From: Cytophaga sp. FL35
Lineage (GTDB): Bacteria; Bacteroidota; Bacteroidia; Flavobacteriales; Flavobacteriaceae
Direction of reading: 5' to 3'
NCBI RefSeq assembly: GCF_014349235.1
Contig: NZ_JACSOH010000022.1
Location: forward strand, 1 to 64,000
Length of the DNA stretch: 64,000 nt
Each line of letters begins with the position of its first letter. Position 1 is the stretch's first letter. The notes under the pieces are model-generated. The model had not been told where the DNA came from. It searched no databases and was given only the letters and a program-made list of their open reading frames with translations. Position numbers and translations under genes: made by a program. This document shows, in pieces, positions 29,425 to 38,944 of the stretch.

Positions 29425-30366
29425 ATGCCGAATAAAATCACCCAACTATTTAATATCCAATACCCCATCATACAGGCCGGAATGGTTTGGGCCAGCGGTT
29501 GGCGATTGGCCTCAGCCGTTTCCAATGCCGGTGGCTTGGGCGTTCTGGGTGCCGGAAGCATGTATCCTGAGGTGCTAAGGGAGCATATTCAAAAATGTAA
29601 AAAAGCGACTGATAAGCCTTTTGGGGTGAACGTGCCCATGCTCTATCCGGATATCGACCAATTGATGGATATCATCATTGACAACGGAATCAAAATAGTG
29701 TTTACCTCTGCCGGAAATCCCAAAACATGGACGGCCCAGCTGCGGGAAAAGGGCATTACCGTAGTGCATGTGGTGAGCAGTGTAAAATTTGCCCTTAAGG
29801 CCCAAGAAGCCGGGGTAGATGCCATCGTAGCCGAAGGTTTTGAGGCCGGAGGCCATAACGGAAGGGACGAGACCACCACGCTGGCCTTGATTCCCGCCGT
29901 AAAGGAAAAAATAGACATTCCCCTAATTGCTGCCGGAGGCATCGCTACAGGTCGCGCCATGTTGGCCACCATGATTTTAGGGGCCGATGGGGTACAGGTA
30001 GGTACCCGCTTTGTGGCCAGTGAGGAAGCTTCTTCCCATGCTTCTTTTAAACAAAAAGTAGTGGAGGCCGGGGAAGGGGCCACCCATTTAACTTTGAAGG
30101 AGCTGGCGCCCGTACGTTTGATCAAGAACAAGTTTTATGAGGAAGTACAGGCCGCTTATGCCAAAGGGGCTTCGGTAGAAGAGTTAAAAAACTTGTTAGG
30201 TCGCGGGCGTGCCAAATTGGGCATGTTTGAAGGCAATATGGACGATGGGGAATTGGAAATAGGTCAGGTATCGGCCTTGATTCATGACATCAAACCGGCT
30301 GCAACCATTGTAACCGATCTGATGTCTGAATTCAATTTGGCCAAGCAAGAAGCAAGCACTTTATGA
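29425..30366 (+). CDS. Nitronate monooxygenase-like flavin oxidoreductase
   Basis: 313 residues of the FMN-dependent NMO/FabK-like TIM barrel. It has the N-terminal YPIIQAGMVW, AEGFEAGGHNGR with the likely active-site His, and the phosphate-binding PLIAAGGIATGRAML and GADGVQVGTRF. It could act on nitronates or be an enoyl-ACP reductase-like enzyme; the sequence does not decide. I chose ATG 29425 because the longer frame begins inside a REP-like repeat. Its stop overlaps the convergent gene by six bases. Confidence 0.88.
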   Translation: MPNKITQLFNIQYPIIQAGMVWASGWRLASAVSNAGGLGVLGAGSMYPEVLREHIQKCKKATDKPFGVNVPMLYPDIDQLMDIIIDNGIKIVFTSAGNPKTWTAQLREKGITVVHVVSSVKFALKAQEAGVDAIVAEGFEAGGHNGRDETTTLALIPAVKEKIDIPLIAAGGIATGRAMLATMILGADGVQVGTRFVASEEASSHASFKQKVVEAGEGATHLTLKELAPVRLIKNKFYEEVQAAYAKGASVEELKNLLGRGRAKLGMFEGNMDDGELEIGQVSALIHDIKPAATIVTDLMSEFNLAKQEASTL

Positions 30367-33300
30367 AGTAGGCTCTTGTTTTAATCCTGCTAGGAATTCT
30401 ATAAGATCTCGTAACTCTCGTTTGGTAATCAGTTTGCCCATGGCCGGCATGGCAGAAGGCATATTTTGTCGTTTCGCAATTCTGGAAACAGGAACTTCAA
30501 GTGGTTCCGCCTGATTGGTTCTCAAAATCAGCTCGTGCTCATTTTCCGCTTCCAAGATTCCGTTGACTTCCTGTCCGTCCTTTAATGTCAACGATACGCT
30601 TCCATAGCCAGGCGCCAAACGGGCGGAAGGTTCGATAAGCGATTCCAAAATTTGTTCCCTCGTAAGGATGTTTCCTATATTTTCCAACGGTGGGCCTACC
30701 GTACCACCGGCACCGCCAATAGCATGGCAACGGGTACATTGGGCGGTAGGGTTGTTGTTGAAAACCCGGTAACCGTCCCTGCGGTTTCCTCCCACCAAGG
30801 TTTCCTTGTAAGCCTCTACGGAATTGCCATCGCCCTTAATCTCTTCCAACTGGGCGATCAAAGGTTCAGATTCGGTAGCTTCCACAGCTTCCACCAAGTC
30901 CAAAATAACACTTTCGTTCAGTTTTTTGTTTTTTGCATCGGCAATCAATCCTGCTAGCACATCCCCGCTTTTTTCCGTTGGAAGTTCCCCAAGAACCCCT
31001 AGCATTCGCTGTTGTTCACGTACGGAACCACTTCTAAAAATGGGGTTGACAACATTGGGCAACTGCTCTTTGGAAATTTCCAATTGCGGAATTAGACCCA
31101 AAGCGGTGGTACGTACGGATGCTTCCTTGTCTTTCATGCCCAATTGCATGGCACCGGCAATATCCGTGTACTTAAGATCACCCAAGGCCTTTAAAATGGT
31201 AGCACGTACCTCGGCGGAGTTGTGCCTTTTCATGATTTGATACAGTCGGTCATTCTGACTGTCGATACCCAAATTGGCCAAGGTCTTGCTGATACCGTTC
31301 AAGATTTCAGGATCTCTATCCTCTATAAACGCGGGAATTTCTTTTTCCACCTTGGTTTTTACACCCTCTAGGTCGCGCTTCACTTCGCCACGATAACGGC
31401 CATCTACACGGTCCAACACCGATGGTTCCGCCCAAGTACCGATAGCTGCCAAAGCCTCGCCCCGCAACACATTGGGAACATCCTGTCTTTTGGCAAAGGC
31501 CAGCAGGTTTTCCAATTCTTGGTCACCACCCACACGCAAAGCAGCGTTGATGGCCCTTCGCTGTAAGGGTTCCGATACAAATTTTTCAGAGGTCAACATA
31601 TTGGCCAAGGCCGGCAATGCCGCTTCAATGGACCAGTCGTCATTGATGGCGCGGGCAGCTTCCGTTACTACAAATTCGTCCTCATCGTTCAAAAATTCCT
31701 GTACCTGCGCATCCTGTAATCTTCGCAAGACCAACACGGCCGCAATGCGTAAGCTACGGTCTTCATGTCCTGCCAAAGCAACCATGGGGGCCGCTTTGCC
31801 AATTCGGGTCAATGCCAATACCCCGGCATGCCTAATGTAAACGTCCTCGTCGTCATTTTCCGCAATCATATCCAATAATGGCTGAATAGCGGCTTCATGC
31901 TGTATTCTTCCCAAAGCCTGGGCGGCAAAAAATTGTACCCGAGGATTATCGTACTTTAAAAGGGAAATGTACGTGCTGGCTGCTTCGGTATCTTTTAAAT
32001 CACCCAATACCTTCAGGGATTGTGCAATGATTTCCGGATCGCTATCCCCCAAAAGTTCGCGAAGAACTGCGGCCTTTCCAGTATCCTCTGCTGCCAATTG
32101 GCCAATTCCCCAAATCGCATGGATCCTGGCAAATTGATTTGTACCGTTCTGCGCTGTTTCCTCTAAGGTTTTGAAGCCCTTATTCCCATTTTTTACCAAT
32201 TGAAATTGGGCGCGTCTACGAATGCGCATATCCTCATAGGAAAGTAATTTTTGTAGTTCCGCTTCGGATTGTTCGGCATAGTCCAAGGTCATCAAGCGTT
32301 CCGTTTCCTTGCGTTGCGCCTCCAAATCGTCTTTTTCATCGGTGACGTCCAATTTCCAAACACGGCCGTAGTTTTTGGTACCCCAGCCCGTAATCCAATC
32401 GGCCAAGTATAGGGCTCCGTCAGGCCCAAACTGTATTCCGGTAGGTAATACACCGCTCAGGATGCTTTCATCGCTTTTTAGCTCAAAAGACGCTCCTTTT
32501 GGTTGCAGGTCAAACGCCCAGATATGGGAACGGTCCGGATTGCCCACAAATTCTACCAAGAAAAATTTGTCCTGCCAGTTTTTGCCCAAGGCCGTACCCG
32601 GGTTGTACAACATTCCCGTAGGTCCGTTGTGGAAATTTTGGATAGGAGGAATGATATGCGCCGCTTGGTCCTCCCATCGAGGGACATACAGTTTTTCATC
32701 CATCCAAACATTGTACCCATTGTTTTTGTCATCGGTATACTTGCCGTACTGCCAATTGGCCCTCCAACCGGCATCGGAACCTTCTACAATGTGTACCAAA
32801 CGCTCGCTTTCACCGGCATGGTCCCCATCGTTGTCCGCAGAAATGATATTTCCGTAGGCATCAAAAACAAATTCATGGGTGTTTCTTAGTCCCCTTGCAA
32901 ACACTTCAAAATTACTTCCGTCAGGGTTGGACCGTACAATGACCCCTTGGTTGGGATATTTGTGCTTTTCACCATCTACCGTAGTAATATTGGCGCCAAT
33001 ATCGCCAATACCCCAGTAAATTTTCCCGTCCGGACCTTCCACCGCTCCGGACATACCGTGGCCACCAAAACCAATATGCACGGCAAAACCGTTGGCAATG
33101 GAGGTCTTTTCATCCAGCACCAAATCGTCATTGGTATCGGTCAATCGCCACATATCAGGCCCGATTCCGACAAAAACATCTTCGTCACGTACCAAAAGGG
33201 CTCCGGCAACATCGGTAATCTCATCGTGAAAGTCTTCCAGAATTCGGGTCGCTTTATCGGCCACCCCATTCTTGTTACTATCTTCCAGCATCCAGACTTC

Positions 33301-33780
33301 GTCCTTTTCCACGGCCAAATCTTTCCAGTCATGGCTGCCATCCCCGTTCAAATCCTTCAACCATTCATTTTCCTCGCTTTTTTCGGGAGCAAAGGTTTCA
33401 TGCAAGAATGCTCTACGGTCTTCCGGAGTTTCCCAAGAAATGGAGGGCGTCATCCAATCGCGGTAGCCTCTAATGTCAAATTCCGAATTTTTTTGACGGT
33501 TGGTACGTGTAAGGTACACCCTTCCGTATTTGTCCATTTGCATGGCGATGGGATCTGGCGCCAAAGAATCGGATGCCCAAAGGCTCAGTTCCAATCCGTC
33601 CGCAATCGTTGGAGTAATTCCTTCCCTAATTTCCTTGGCCCGAGAAACCTCGGTAAGTGAATCCTCCCTAATGACCAAAGGGGTTTCCTTGGGTTTTTGT
33701 GGTTCGTTGTCGCACGAGACAACGCTGATTAAAAGCAGGGAAAGGGGTAAAAAATAGTTGAGTCGAGAATTGAATTTCAT
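30361..33780 (-). CDS. Large lipoprotein: sugar-dehydrogenase-like propeller, HEAT repeats and cytochrome c domain
   Basis: 1,139 residues with lipobox VVSC. Residues about 50-480 form a PVC-type membrane-bound dehydrogenase (glucose/sorbosone dehydrogenase-like) beta-propeller, for example GIGDIGANITT, LRNTHEFVFDAYGN, LPTGIQFGPDGALYLADW. Residues about 490-990 are alpha-helical HEAT/armadillo repeats. Near residue 1015 the motif CTRCH attaches one haem, and MPAMGKL may supply the distal Met. The family is common in Planctomycetes and Bacteroidota and is linked to polysaccharide or sugar oxidation; the substrate is unknown. It stands alone, without a SusCD pair. Confidence 0.9.
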   Translation of the reverse strand: MKFNSRLNYFLPLSLLLISVVSCDNEPQKPKETPLVIREDSLTEVSRAKEIREGITPTIADGLELSLWASDSLAPDPIAMQMDKYGRVYLTRTNRQKNSEFDIRGYRDWMTPSISWETPEDRRAFLHETFAPEKSEENEWLKDLNGDGSHDWKDLAVEKDEVWMLEDSNKNGVADKATRILEDFHDEITDVAGALLVRDEDVFVGIGPDMWRLTDTNDDLVLDEKTSIANGFAVHIGFGGHGMSGAVEGPDGKIYWGIGDIGANITTVDGEKHKYPNQGVIVRSNPDGSNFEVFARGLRNTHEFVFDAYGNIISADNDGDHAGESERLVHIVEGSDAGWRANWQYGKYTDDKNNGYNVWMDEKLYVPRWEDQAAHIIPPIQNFHNGPTGMLYNPGTALGKNWQDKFFLVEFVGNPDRSHIWAFDLQPKGASFELKSDESILSGVLPTGIQFGPDGALYLADWITGWGTKNYGRVWKLDVTDEKDDLEAQRKETERLMTLDYAEQSEAELQKLLSYEDMRIRRRAQFQLVKNGNKGFKTLEETAQNGTNQFARIHAIWGIGQLAAEDTGKAAVLRELLGDSDPEIIAQSLKVLGDLKDTEAASTYISLLKYDNPRVQFFAAQALGRIQHEAAIQPLLDMIAENDDEDVYIRHAGVLALTRIGKAAPMVALAGHEDRSLRIAAVLVLRRLQDAQVQEFLNDEDEFVVTEAARAINDDWSIEAALPALANMLTSEKFVSEPLQRRAINAALRVGGDQELENLLAFAKRQDVPNVLRGEALAAIGTWAEPSVLDRVDGRYRGEVKRDLEGVKTKVEKEIPAFIEDRDPEILNGISKTLANLGIDSQNDRLYQIMKRHNSAEVRATILKALGDLKYTDIAGAMQLGMKDKEASVRTTALGLIPQLEISKEQLPNVVNPIFRSGSVREQQRMLGVLGELPTEKSGDVLAGLIADAKNKKLNESVILDLVEAVEATESEPLIAQLEEIKGDGNSVEAYKETLVGGNRRDGYRVFNNNPTAQCTRCHAIGGAGGTVGPPLENIGNILTREQILESLIEPSARLAPGYGSVSLTLKDGQEVNGILEAENEHELILRTNQAEPLEVPVSRIAKRQNMPSAMPAMGKLITKRELRDLIEFLAGLKQEPTS

Positions 33781-33863
33781 TATAAAAGTTTGGTTTTAAT
33801 ACTGCTAGCCGATAAAAATAGGGATTTCTATATTGACAATTCAATATTTTAACCAAGATAATG

Positions 33864-34097
33864 TCATTCTTCTTGCTGGGCTTTAATGGCCCTTACCACC
33901 ATCATGGCCTGTTCAAATTGGTCTTCGTGAACATGTACTTCCAGTTCTCCACCTACATTGGCGGCGAAACCGGCAAGTCTGGCAGATTCGGATTCATCCT
34001 TTAAAATGGCCTTAATCCCTATTTCTTCCAGTTTCTCTTCGATACGCTGAACGGTAAAACGGTTTCCGGAGTAAATTTTTCTATAATTCGATTCCAT
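33864..34097 (-). CDS. DUF2007 family protein
   Basis: 77 residues, cytoplasmic: YRKIYSGNRFTVQRIEEKLEEIGI, then a GELEVHV strand and a final FEQAMMVVRAI helix, the ferredoxin-like layout of DUF2007 (putative signal-transducing protein). Exact function unknown. Confidence 0.85.
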   Translation of the reverse strand: MESNYRKIYSGNRFTVQRIEEKLEEIGIKAILKDESESARLAGFAANVGGELEVHVHEDQFEQAMMVVRAIKAQQEE

Positions 34098-34174
34098 AAT
34101 ATTAAGGTTTTAAACATCAGAAAGTTAACCATTAAAAAGAGATGGATTGGCTTTATTTTTGACCTGAAAAGAAA

Positions 34175-34888
34175 TTAGGAATCACCATGATTGTGTTTTT
34201 TGTATTCATAGGCCTGGGCGGCAAAATAGTCTTGGATGTTGAATTTACGGTCTACGAATTTTTCGGGAAGTATCTTGAAGTGTTGAATACGATCTACCCT
34301 AAAGGCCCTGTATTCATTTCTTAAATGGCACCAGGCGAGCAATATCCATTTGTTCTCGGTAGAGAAAAAGACATAAGGTTCTATTTTTCTAAAGGAAATA
34401 TGCGTGTCATTGGCCTTGCGATAATTGATTTCTACGTAGTTGAGGTTGGTAATGGCCAGTTGCAGTTCTGAAAGGGAATTGGAGGCCAGATTTTCTTGTT
34501 GTGGGCCAAAAACATGGATTTTGGAATGGAGTATTTCACTTTTCTCCAATACCGAAGAACGAAAAACCGATTTGATTTTGATAAGGGCCTCTTCAAAATC
34601 CTTGACAAAGGAAGCATCCTTACTTTTGTTGACCAAGTGGTGGGCCGTTATCAAGGCGTTGGCCTGTTTTTCCGTAAACTGAACCGGAGCCACGGTATAA
34701 CCGTCCATAAGCGTATAGCCTTTGCCCTCCAACGTAACCACGGGAACACCCGACGCGATCAGTTTTTGAATATCCCTATAAATGGTTCTAATGCTAACAT
34801 CATACCGTTGGGACAATTCTGTGGCGGTGAGCACCCTACGCGATTTTAAAAGGGTGAGAATATTGATGAGGCGACTTAACTGAGACAT
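34175..34888 (-). CDS. HTH/WYL-domain transcriptional regulator
   Basis: 237 residues. The N-terminal winged HTH (RLINILTLLKSRRVLTATEL, then VSIRTIYRDIQKL) is of the DeoR/YafY type. The C-terminal WYL domain (about 140-225) may sense a ligand or nucleic acid. ATG 34888 is preferred to the earlier TTG at 34906. It lies 77 bases downstream of the VOC gene on the same strand and may control it. Confidence 0.88.
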   Translation of the reverse strand: MSQLSRLINILTLLKSRRVLTATELSQRYDVSIRTIYRDIQKLIASGVPVVTLEGKGYTLMDGYTVAPVQFTEKQANALITAHHLVNKSKDASFVKDFEEALIKIKSVFRSSVLEKSEILHSKIHVFGPQQENLASNSLSELQLAITNLNYVEINYRKANDTHISFRKIEPYVFFSTENKWILLAWCHLRNEYRAFRVDRIQHFKILPEKFVDRKFNIQDYFAAQAYEYKKHNHGDS

Positions 34889-34965
34889 GCTTGGTAAAGG
34901 TAACAAACTGGCGTAAAGAGAAGGTCATTTGAACGGGGGGGGATTCAAATGACCTATTCCTAAGG

Positions 34966-35337
34966 TTAATTCCAAGAGTGCAGGGCTACTTTATTGCCTT
35001 CTGTATCCATAAAATGGGCGATGTAGCCGTTTTCGCCTATGTCCGTTTTAGGAATCATAATTTTACCACCCGCTTTCTCTACCTTGGAAAGAGGAAGGGC
35101 CAGATCATGGCCGCCATCTAAGTAAACGGTAACCCCGTTGATAGAGGGTTCTGCGCCCTCCATTTGCATTAGGGCACCACCCGTTTTGTTATTGTCCGAG
35201 TCATAGGGAAAAACCCCATATTTCATCTGCGGCATGGGTACTTCCTTGATCTCAATATCCAAAATGGAGCAGTAAAAATCTTTGGCCCTTTCGAATTTTT
35301 TTACTGGAATTTCAAACCAGTTGATTGCATTGGTCAT
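34966..35337 (-). CDS. VOC-fold (glyoxalase/bleomycin-resistance-like) protein
   Basis: 123 residues with two beta-alpha-beta-beta-beta modules: INWFEIPVKKFERAKDFY, then a second ending FMDTEGNKVALHSW. Some metal-ligand positions differ from glyoxalase I, so a ligand-binding rather than enzymatic role is possible. Same strand as the WYL regulator downstream. Confidence 0.85.
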   Translation of the reverse strand: MTNAINWFEIPVKKFERAKDFYCSILDIEIKEVPMPQMKYGVFPYDSDNNKTGGALMQMEGAEPSINGVTVYLDGGHDLALPLSKVEKAGGKIMIPKTDIGENGYIAHFMDTEGNKVALHSWN

Positions 35338-35439
35338 GATGTTGAATGTTTTAGGATTATCAATGCACCAAAAGTAGCGAGGGCATATGTCAAACTATGT
35401 CAGGGGTATTTTTCAAGAATGAAAATAGATGGAAAAAGA

Positions 35440-36864
35440 TTAGTTTGCCAGTGATTGGTCAAAAATCCATTCCAATTTTCCGGGTGTATTTTCCACGTGG
35501 TTCCAGACGTTATGCCCTACATTTTTATACTCAGTGTATTTGGGTTCTCCGCCTTTTTTACGAATGGCATTGACCATATCTTGCGATAGTTGTACAGGAA
35601 CATTTTGGTCTTCTGCACCGTGAAATGCCCAAATAGGAGTTTGTAGCATATTTTCAGCTTTAGCGGGGTCGCCACCTCCACAAACGGGCATGGCGGCGGC
35701 AAACTGTTGAGGATGGTTGCCTATCAACGTCCACGTACCAAAACCACCCAGGCTCATTCCCATGACATAGCGCCTATTGGTGTCTACCGAGTAGGTTGCT
35801 TCAATTTCTTCGATAGCTTCCATTACAAGGCCGCTGATATCCTCATATTCAGGAATACCCCCAAAACAGGAACCCGGTGGTGCCTGTGGTACAAACAGTA
35901 TGGCAGGAAACTTTTGCTGATTTTCAGGTTCAGATAAGGTTCTGGCAAACATGGAGGCTTCTACCTGGCGAACATTATCGGTACCGTTTCCTCCCCCGTG
36001 ATGTAAACATATGGCCAAGGGATAGTTGTTATTTGGTTGATAATCTGATGGCAATAGCAGCCGATAAGGCAATTTTTGTCCCTTGGTGTTGGTATAGGTA
36101 AAGGCTTTAAATGCGGAGGCAATTTCCCGTTGTTTGGTTGTGGGAGTTGGTTGTCGCAACGTATTTAAAAGAACATCTCTAAAAAGAAATATGGAAAGAA
36201 CTAAGGCTAAGGAGACCAGTAGGCCCACAACTCCTTTAAAGGACCGTGAAAAGGCACTTTCTTCGGTTGTTCTTAGTGTTTTTAATTCCTTTTTAAAATT
36301 TAAGATAAACGGAATAGCCACCAAACTACTTAGCAATGACGTGATGTGGAGCGCTTTGGTCAATTCTAATTGAAGTTCAAAACTCGAGGTGAAGTTCTTC
36401 GCATAAAAAAGGGTTAGGTACGTAATCCCAATTAGTAGCAGGGACCAACCTGCTATTTTTAACCATTTCTTTTTTCTGGTTACCGATAGGATTAAAACGA
36501 GTCCGTACAATAGGATGGAAAGTAGCATCAGGTTTTGAATACTCAGGTGAAAACGTTCTAATTGTTGGGAAGTAACCATAAAATAGGTAACGATAAACAG
36601 CGCCAAACAGGAAATTTGGTAACTGGCGCAGGCTATTGCGGCCCAAGATTGTTTATTGGAAAGGTAGTAACATATTTGAATCAACTGCGATGCGGTAAAA
36701 ATGAATCCATAGCCAATTAGCCAATAGGAATAGGTGTTGAAGTAGGATGTTTTGGCTTGGAAGATAAGAAAGAGTATTCCTTTAAAGGCACTTAAAAACA
36801 GTACTAGGGACCAAAGACAAATTCCAATACTATAGAATTTTCGATGCCGTACCCATTGCTCCAT
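35440..36864 (-). CDS. Polytopic membrane domain fused to an alpha/beta hydrolase
   Basis: 474 residues. The first 235 have about seven hydrophobic spans. After a short linker, residues about 255-474 are an alpha/beta hydrolase of the prolyl-oligopeptidase/PHB-depolymerase kind. It has the oxyanion stretch CLHHGGGNG, the nucleophile Ser in GMSLGGFG, an Asp in HGAEDQNV and the His in VGHNVW. Such fusions place an esterase or peptidase at the membrane surface. Substrate unknown. Confidence 0.8.
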   Translation of the reverse strand: MEQWVRHRKFYSIGICLWSLVLFLSAFKGILFLIFQAKTSYFNTYSYWLIGYGFIFTASQLIQICYYLSNKQSWAAIACASYQISCLALFIVTYFMVTSQQLERFHLSIQNLMLLSILLYGLVLILSVTRKKKWLKIAGWSLLLIGITYLTLFYAKNFTSSFELQLELTKALHITSLLSSLVAIPFILNFKKELKTLRTTEESAFSRSFKGVVGLLVSLALVLSIFLFRDVLLNTLRQPTPTTKQREIASAFKAFTYTNTKGQKLPYRLLLPSDYQPNNNYPLAICLHHGGGNGTDNVRQVEASMFARTLSEPENQQKFPAILFVPQAPPGSCFGGIPEYEDISGLVMEAIEEIEATYSVDTNRRYVMGMSLGGFGTWTLIGNHPQQFAAAMPVCGGGDPAKAENMLQTPIWAFHGAEDQNVPVQLSQDMVNAIRKKGGEPKYTEYKNVGHNVWNHVENTPGKLEWIFDQSLAN

Positions 36865-36948
36865 GTTAGCGTGTTACTAGATTCTTTTTCTAAAGCTAAC
36901 GGATTTAATTGTAAATACTAAAAGTGAAATCAAGTAAAAGTACCAGTT

Positions 36949-37965
36949 TTAGTGGTCATGATCGTAGTGGTCCTGTAAAAGGTCATCCCCAAAATCATTT
37001 TCCAAGTCACGTACTACGGTATGCACATGGTTGTTATTGTTTTGGGTATTGTCATATTCAATCAAAAGGGTCTTCCCTTGAATACTGTAATAATGGCCTT
37101 CTCCACGTTCCAAACTACCGGCCCAAGCAAAATAAAGTTCATTCCGGCCTTCTTTTTCTATTTTTTCCTTCGCTTTTTTCGAAAATTTCTTTTCGTAGTT
37201 ATCTAGGTACAACTGTAAAAGGCGATCAAAAAGCTTTTTTTGGTCGCCGGTCAAATCGGCATATTGTATACCGGTATGTGCCAATCGTTCCGCTTTGGAG
37301 TGGTTGCTGGTAAACATATCTACGGGGGCCGTTTCCGAAAATCTAGCCACTTCCAGTTGTTGTGGAGTCAATGAGTTCACCATAGCGTAGCCGTAGTCCG
37401 TTTCCAGTTTTAAAACTTCATGTCCCTTTTGTTCGCCTTCCAAGACCCTACCGGGGTTGGTGCCCAGGAAGAACGGTGTACTGGAGACCAAACTACCTTC
37501 GGATGCCACAAAATTCAGGGAAATGTGGTGACCTTCAAAACGCCAACCCCAATAATGGTCCTTTTCTGGATTACCAAAAATCCAAAAATGGTAATTTAAG
37601 GGGTCGCGTTTAGCGCTGCCATCCGGCATTTTAGGATTGTTTTCCAATACGATCAGGATTTTCTCCAAATCCATGATCTCCTTTGTCTTTTCAAAGGCAT
37701 TTTCGCTTATGGAGGCTTTTAACAATGCCAGTGCAGCCGCGGTCTGTTCTTTATTATAGTCGTTGAAAGTGGTTCCTTTTCGGTATACTGGAGTGTAAAA
37801 GAAACTTTTTCGTTCTTCTGAACTAAGTTCAAAAACTGTTTTTTCCCTAAGTTCTTTGGATAGCGAAGCCAAAAAGTCTTGGGCCAAATGGTGCAAATCT
37901 TGTGCGTTTACACCTTGAAAAGTAAAAAGGAGCAGGGCAAAGGAAAAGTATACTTTTAATTTCAT
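36949..37965 (-). CDS. DUF3500 family secreted protein
   Basis: 338 residues with a signal peptide (cleavage near VNAQ). The core matches DUF3500: YHFWIFGNPEKDHYWGWRFEGHHISLNF and the later LYFAWAGSLERGEGHYYSIQG with conserved His and Trp residues. It ends in a His/Asp tail (DHYDHDH). No activity is established for the family. Confidence 0.85.
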   Translation of the reverse strand: MKLKVYFSFALLLFTFQGVNAQDLHHLAQDFLASLSKELREKTVFELSSEERKSFFYTPVYRKGTTFNDYNKEQTAAALALLKASISENAFEKTKEIMDLEKILIVLENNPKMPDGSAKRDPLNYHFWIFGNPEKDHYWGWRFEGHHISLNFVASEGSLVSSTPFFLGTNPGRVLEGEQKGHEVLKLETDYGYAMVNSLTPQQLEVARFSETAPVDMFTSNHSKAERLAHTGIQYADLTGDQKKLFDRLLQLYLDNYEKKFSKKAKEKIEKEGRNELYFAWAGSLERGEGHYYSIQGKTLLIEYDNTQNNNNHVHTVVRDLENDFGDDLLQDHYDHDH

Positions 37966-38082
37966 GGTTGGATGGTACTTTGGTAAATGGTCCCAAAAGA
38001 TAGTACAATTTTCGCTATATCAAATATATAGCCTATTTGAAACGGCCAAAAGTTTCCACAATCATAAAATTGCAACAGATTG

Positions 38083-38631
38083 TTATAGATCTAGTGCCCG
38101 TTTGTATTGCAATAAATTAAGACGGGGTTTTTCAACCAGTTTTAAGTTGGTGTCAAAACCAAACTTTTTTAGGTTCCTTAAGATTTTAGAGTGTCTATTG
38201 CCACTTGTAATCAAGGTTAAATGATATTCCTCACATTTGATAAGAATCCTTGTTTCCGCAATTTTATATTCAGAAGGATATACTTGCAGGTGCCTAGAAA
38301 CTCTGTTGGGAACACCTAATTTGGACATGATGTACATGGGGGACATATAAAAGGTGTCAATCACTTCTTTGCCTCTAATTAGGGTAAGGGATTCAATTTC
38401 ATCTTTAAGGACGGGAATGATGGTTTCCTTATCCTGAAAATTACCGGTGATCATGATGCCTTGTGGCAAAATTTCCAAATTACATTTGGTATCGCTTAAA
38501 AGAAAGTCTTTTTTATCTTGCTTGTTCTTATAGTCTATGAGCCTAAACCTATATTTTGACTTTTTGGCTGTCCATTTGGACAAAAGGTTGAATTCCCCAG
38601 AAGTTGAGTTTGGCGAGTTAGTGACTCCCAT
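38083..38631 (-). CDS. Protein of unknown function
   Basis: 182 residues without signal peptide or membrane span. It is basic, with a beta-rich middle (CNLEILPQGIMITGNFQDKETIIPVL) and an all-alpha C-terminal end, a pattern that might be PH-like. No family is recognised. Flanked by the DUF3500 gene and a long spacer. Confidence 0.55.
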   Translation of the reverse strand: MGVTNSPNSTSGEFNLLSKWTAKKSKYRFRLIDYKNKQDKKDFLLSDTKCNLEILPQGIMITGNFQDKETIIPVLKDEIESLTLIRGKEVIDTFYMSPMYIMSKLGVPNRVSRHLQVYPSEYKIAETRILIKCEEYHLTLITSGNRHSKILRNLKKFGFDTNLKLVEKPRLNLLQYKRALDL

Positions 38632-38944
38632 GGCAATTTAGAGTTTGTACGAGTTAGTTTAAAAAATGACACCGAAGTATCTAAATGGGGGAAGGCTAAT
38701 TTATGTATTTAAATGTAATTTTCGGCTTGGAAATGGTGGAGCTGATTGCAAAACGGCCTTGTTAACAGCTTGCATTTAATCGATGAAATAGTGAAATTCT
38801 CAGACCTCCCCGTTTTTAGGAATATTTAAACAAAAGTTATTAACAAAATATAGTTTTGAGAATAATTTATAAAATCCCTTGATATATTATAAAAATATCA
38901 ATGATTTTGATGAATAATGTAGGACGGGATACGATGGTCTATAC
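38632..38944. other. 313-bp gene-free spacer
   Basis: It lies between the minus-strand gene 38083-38631 and the end of the six-gene operon, so it should hold that gene's promoter and the operon's terminator. TTGATAT (38879-38885) is inverted at 38895-38901 around an AT-rich loop, but no strong T run follows. No coding sequence seen. Confidence 0.4.

Noticed and set aside
32947-33660. 237-codon plus-strand frame opposite the large lipoprotein
   Set aside because: Antisense shadow of a well-supported gene, rich in residues produced by reverse reading of its codons.
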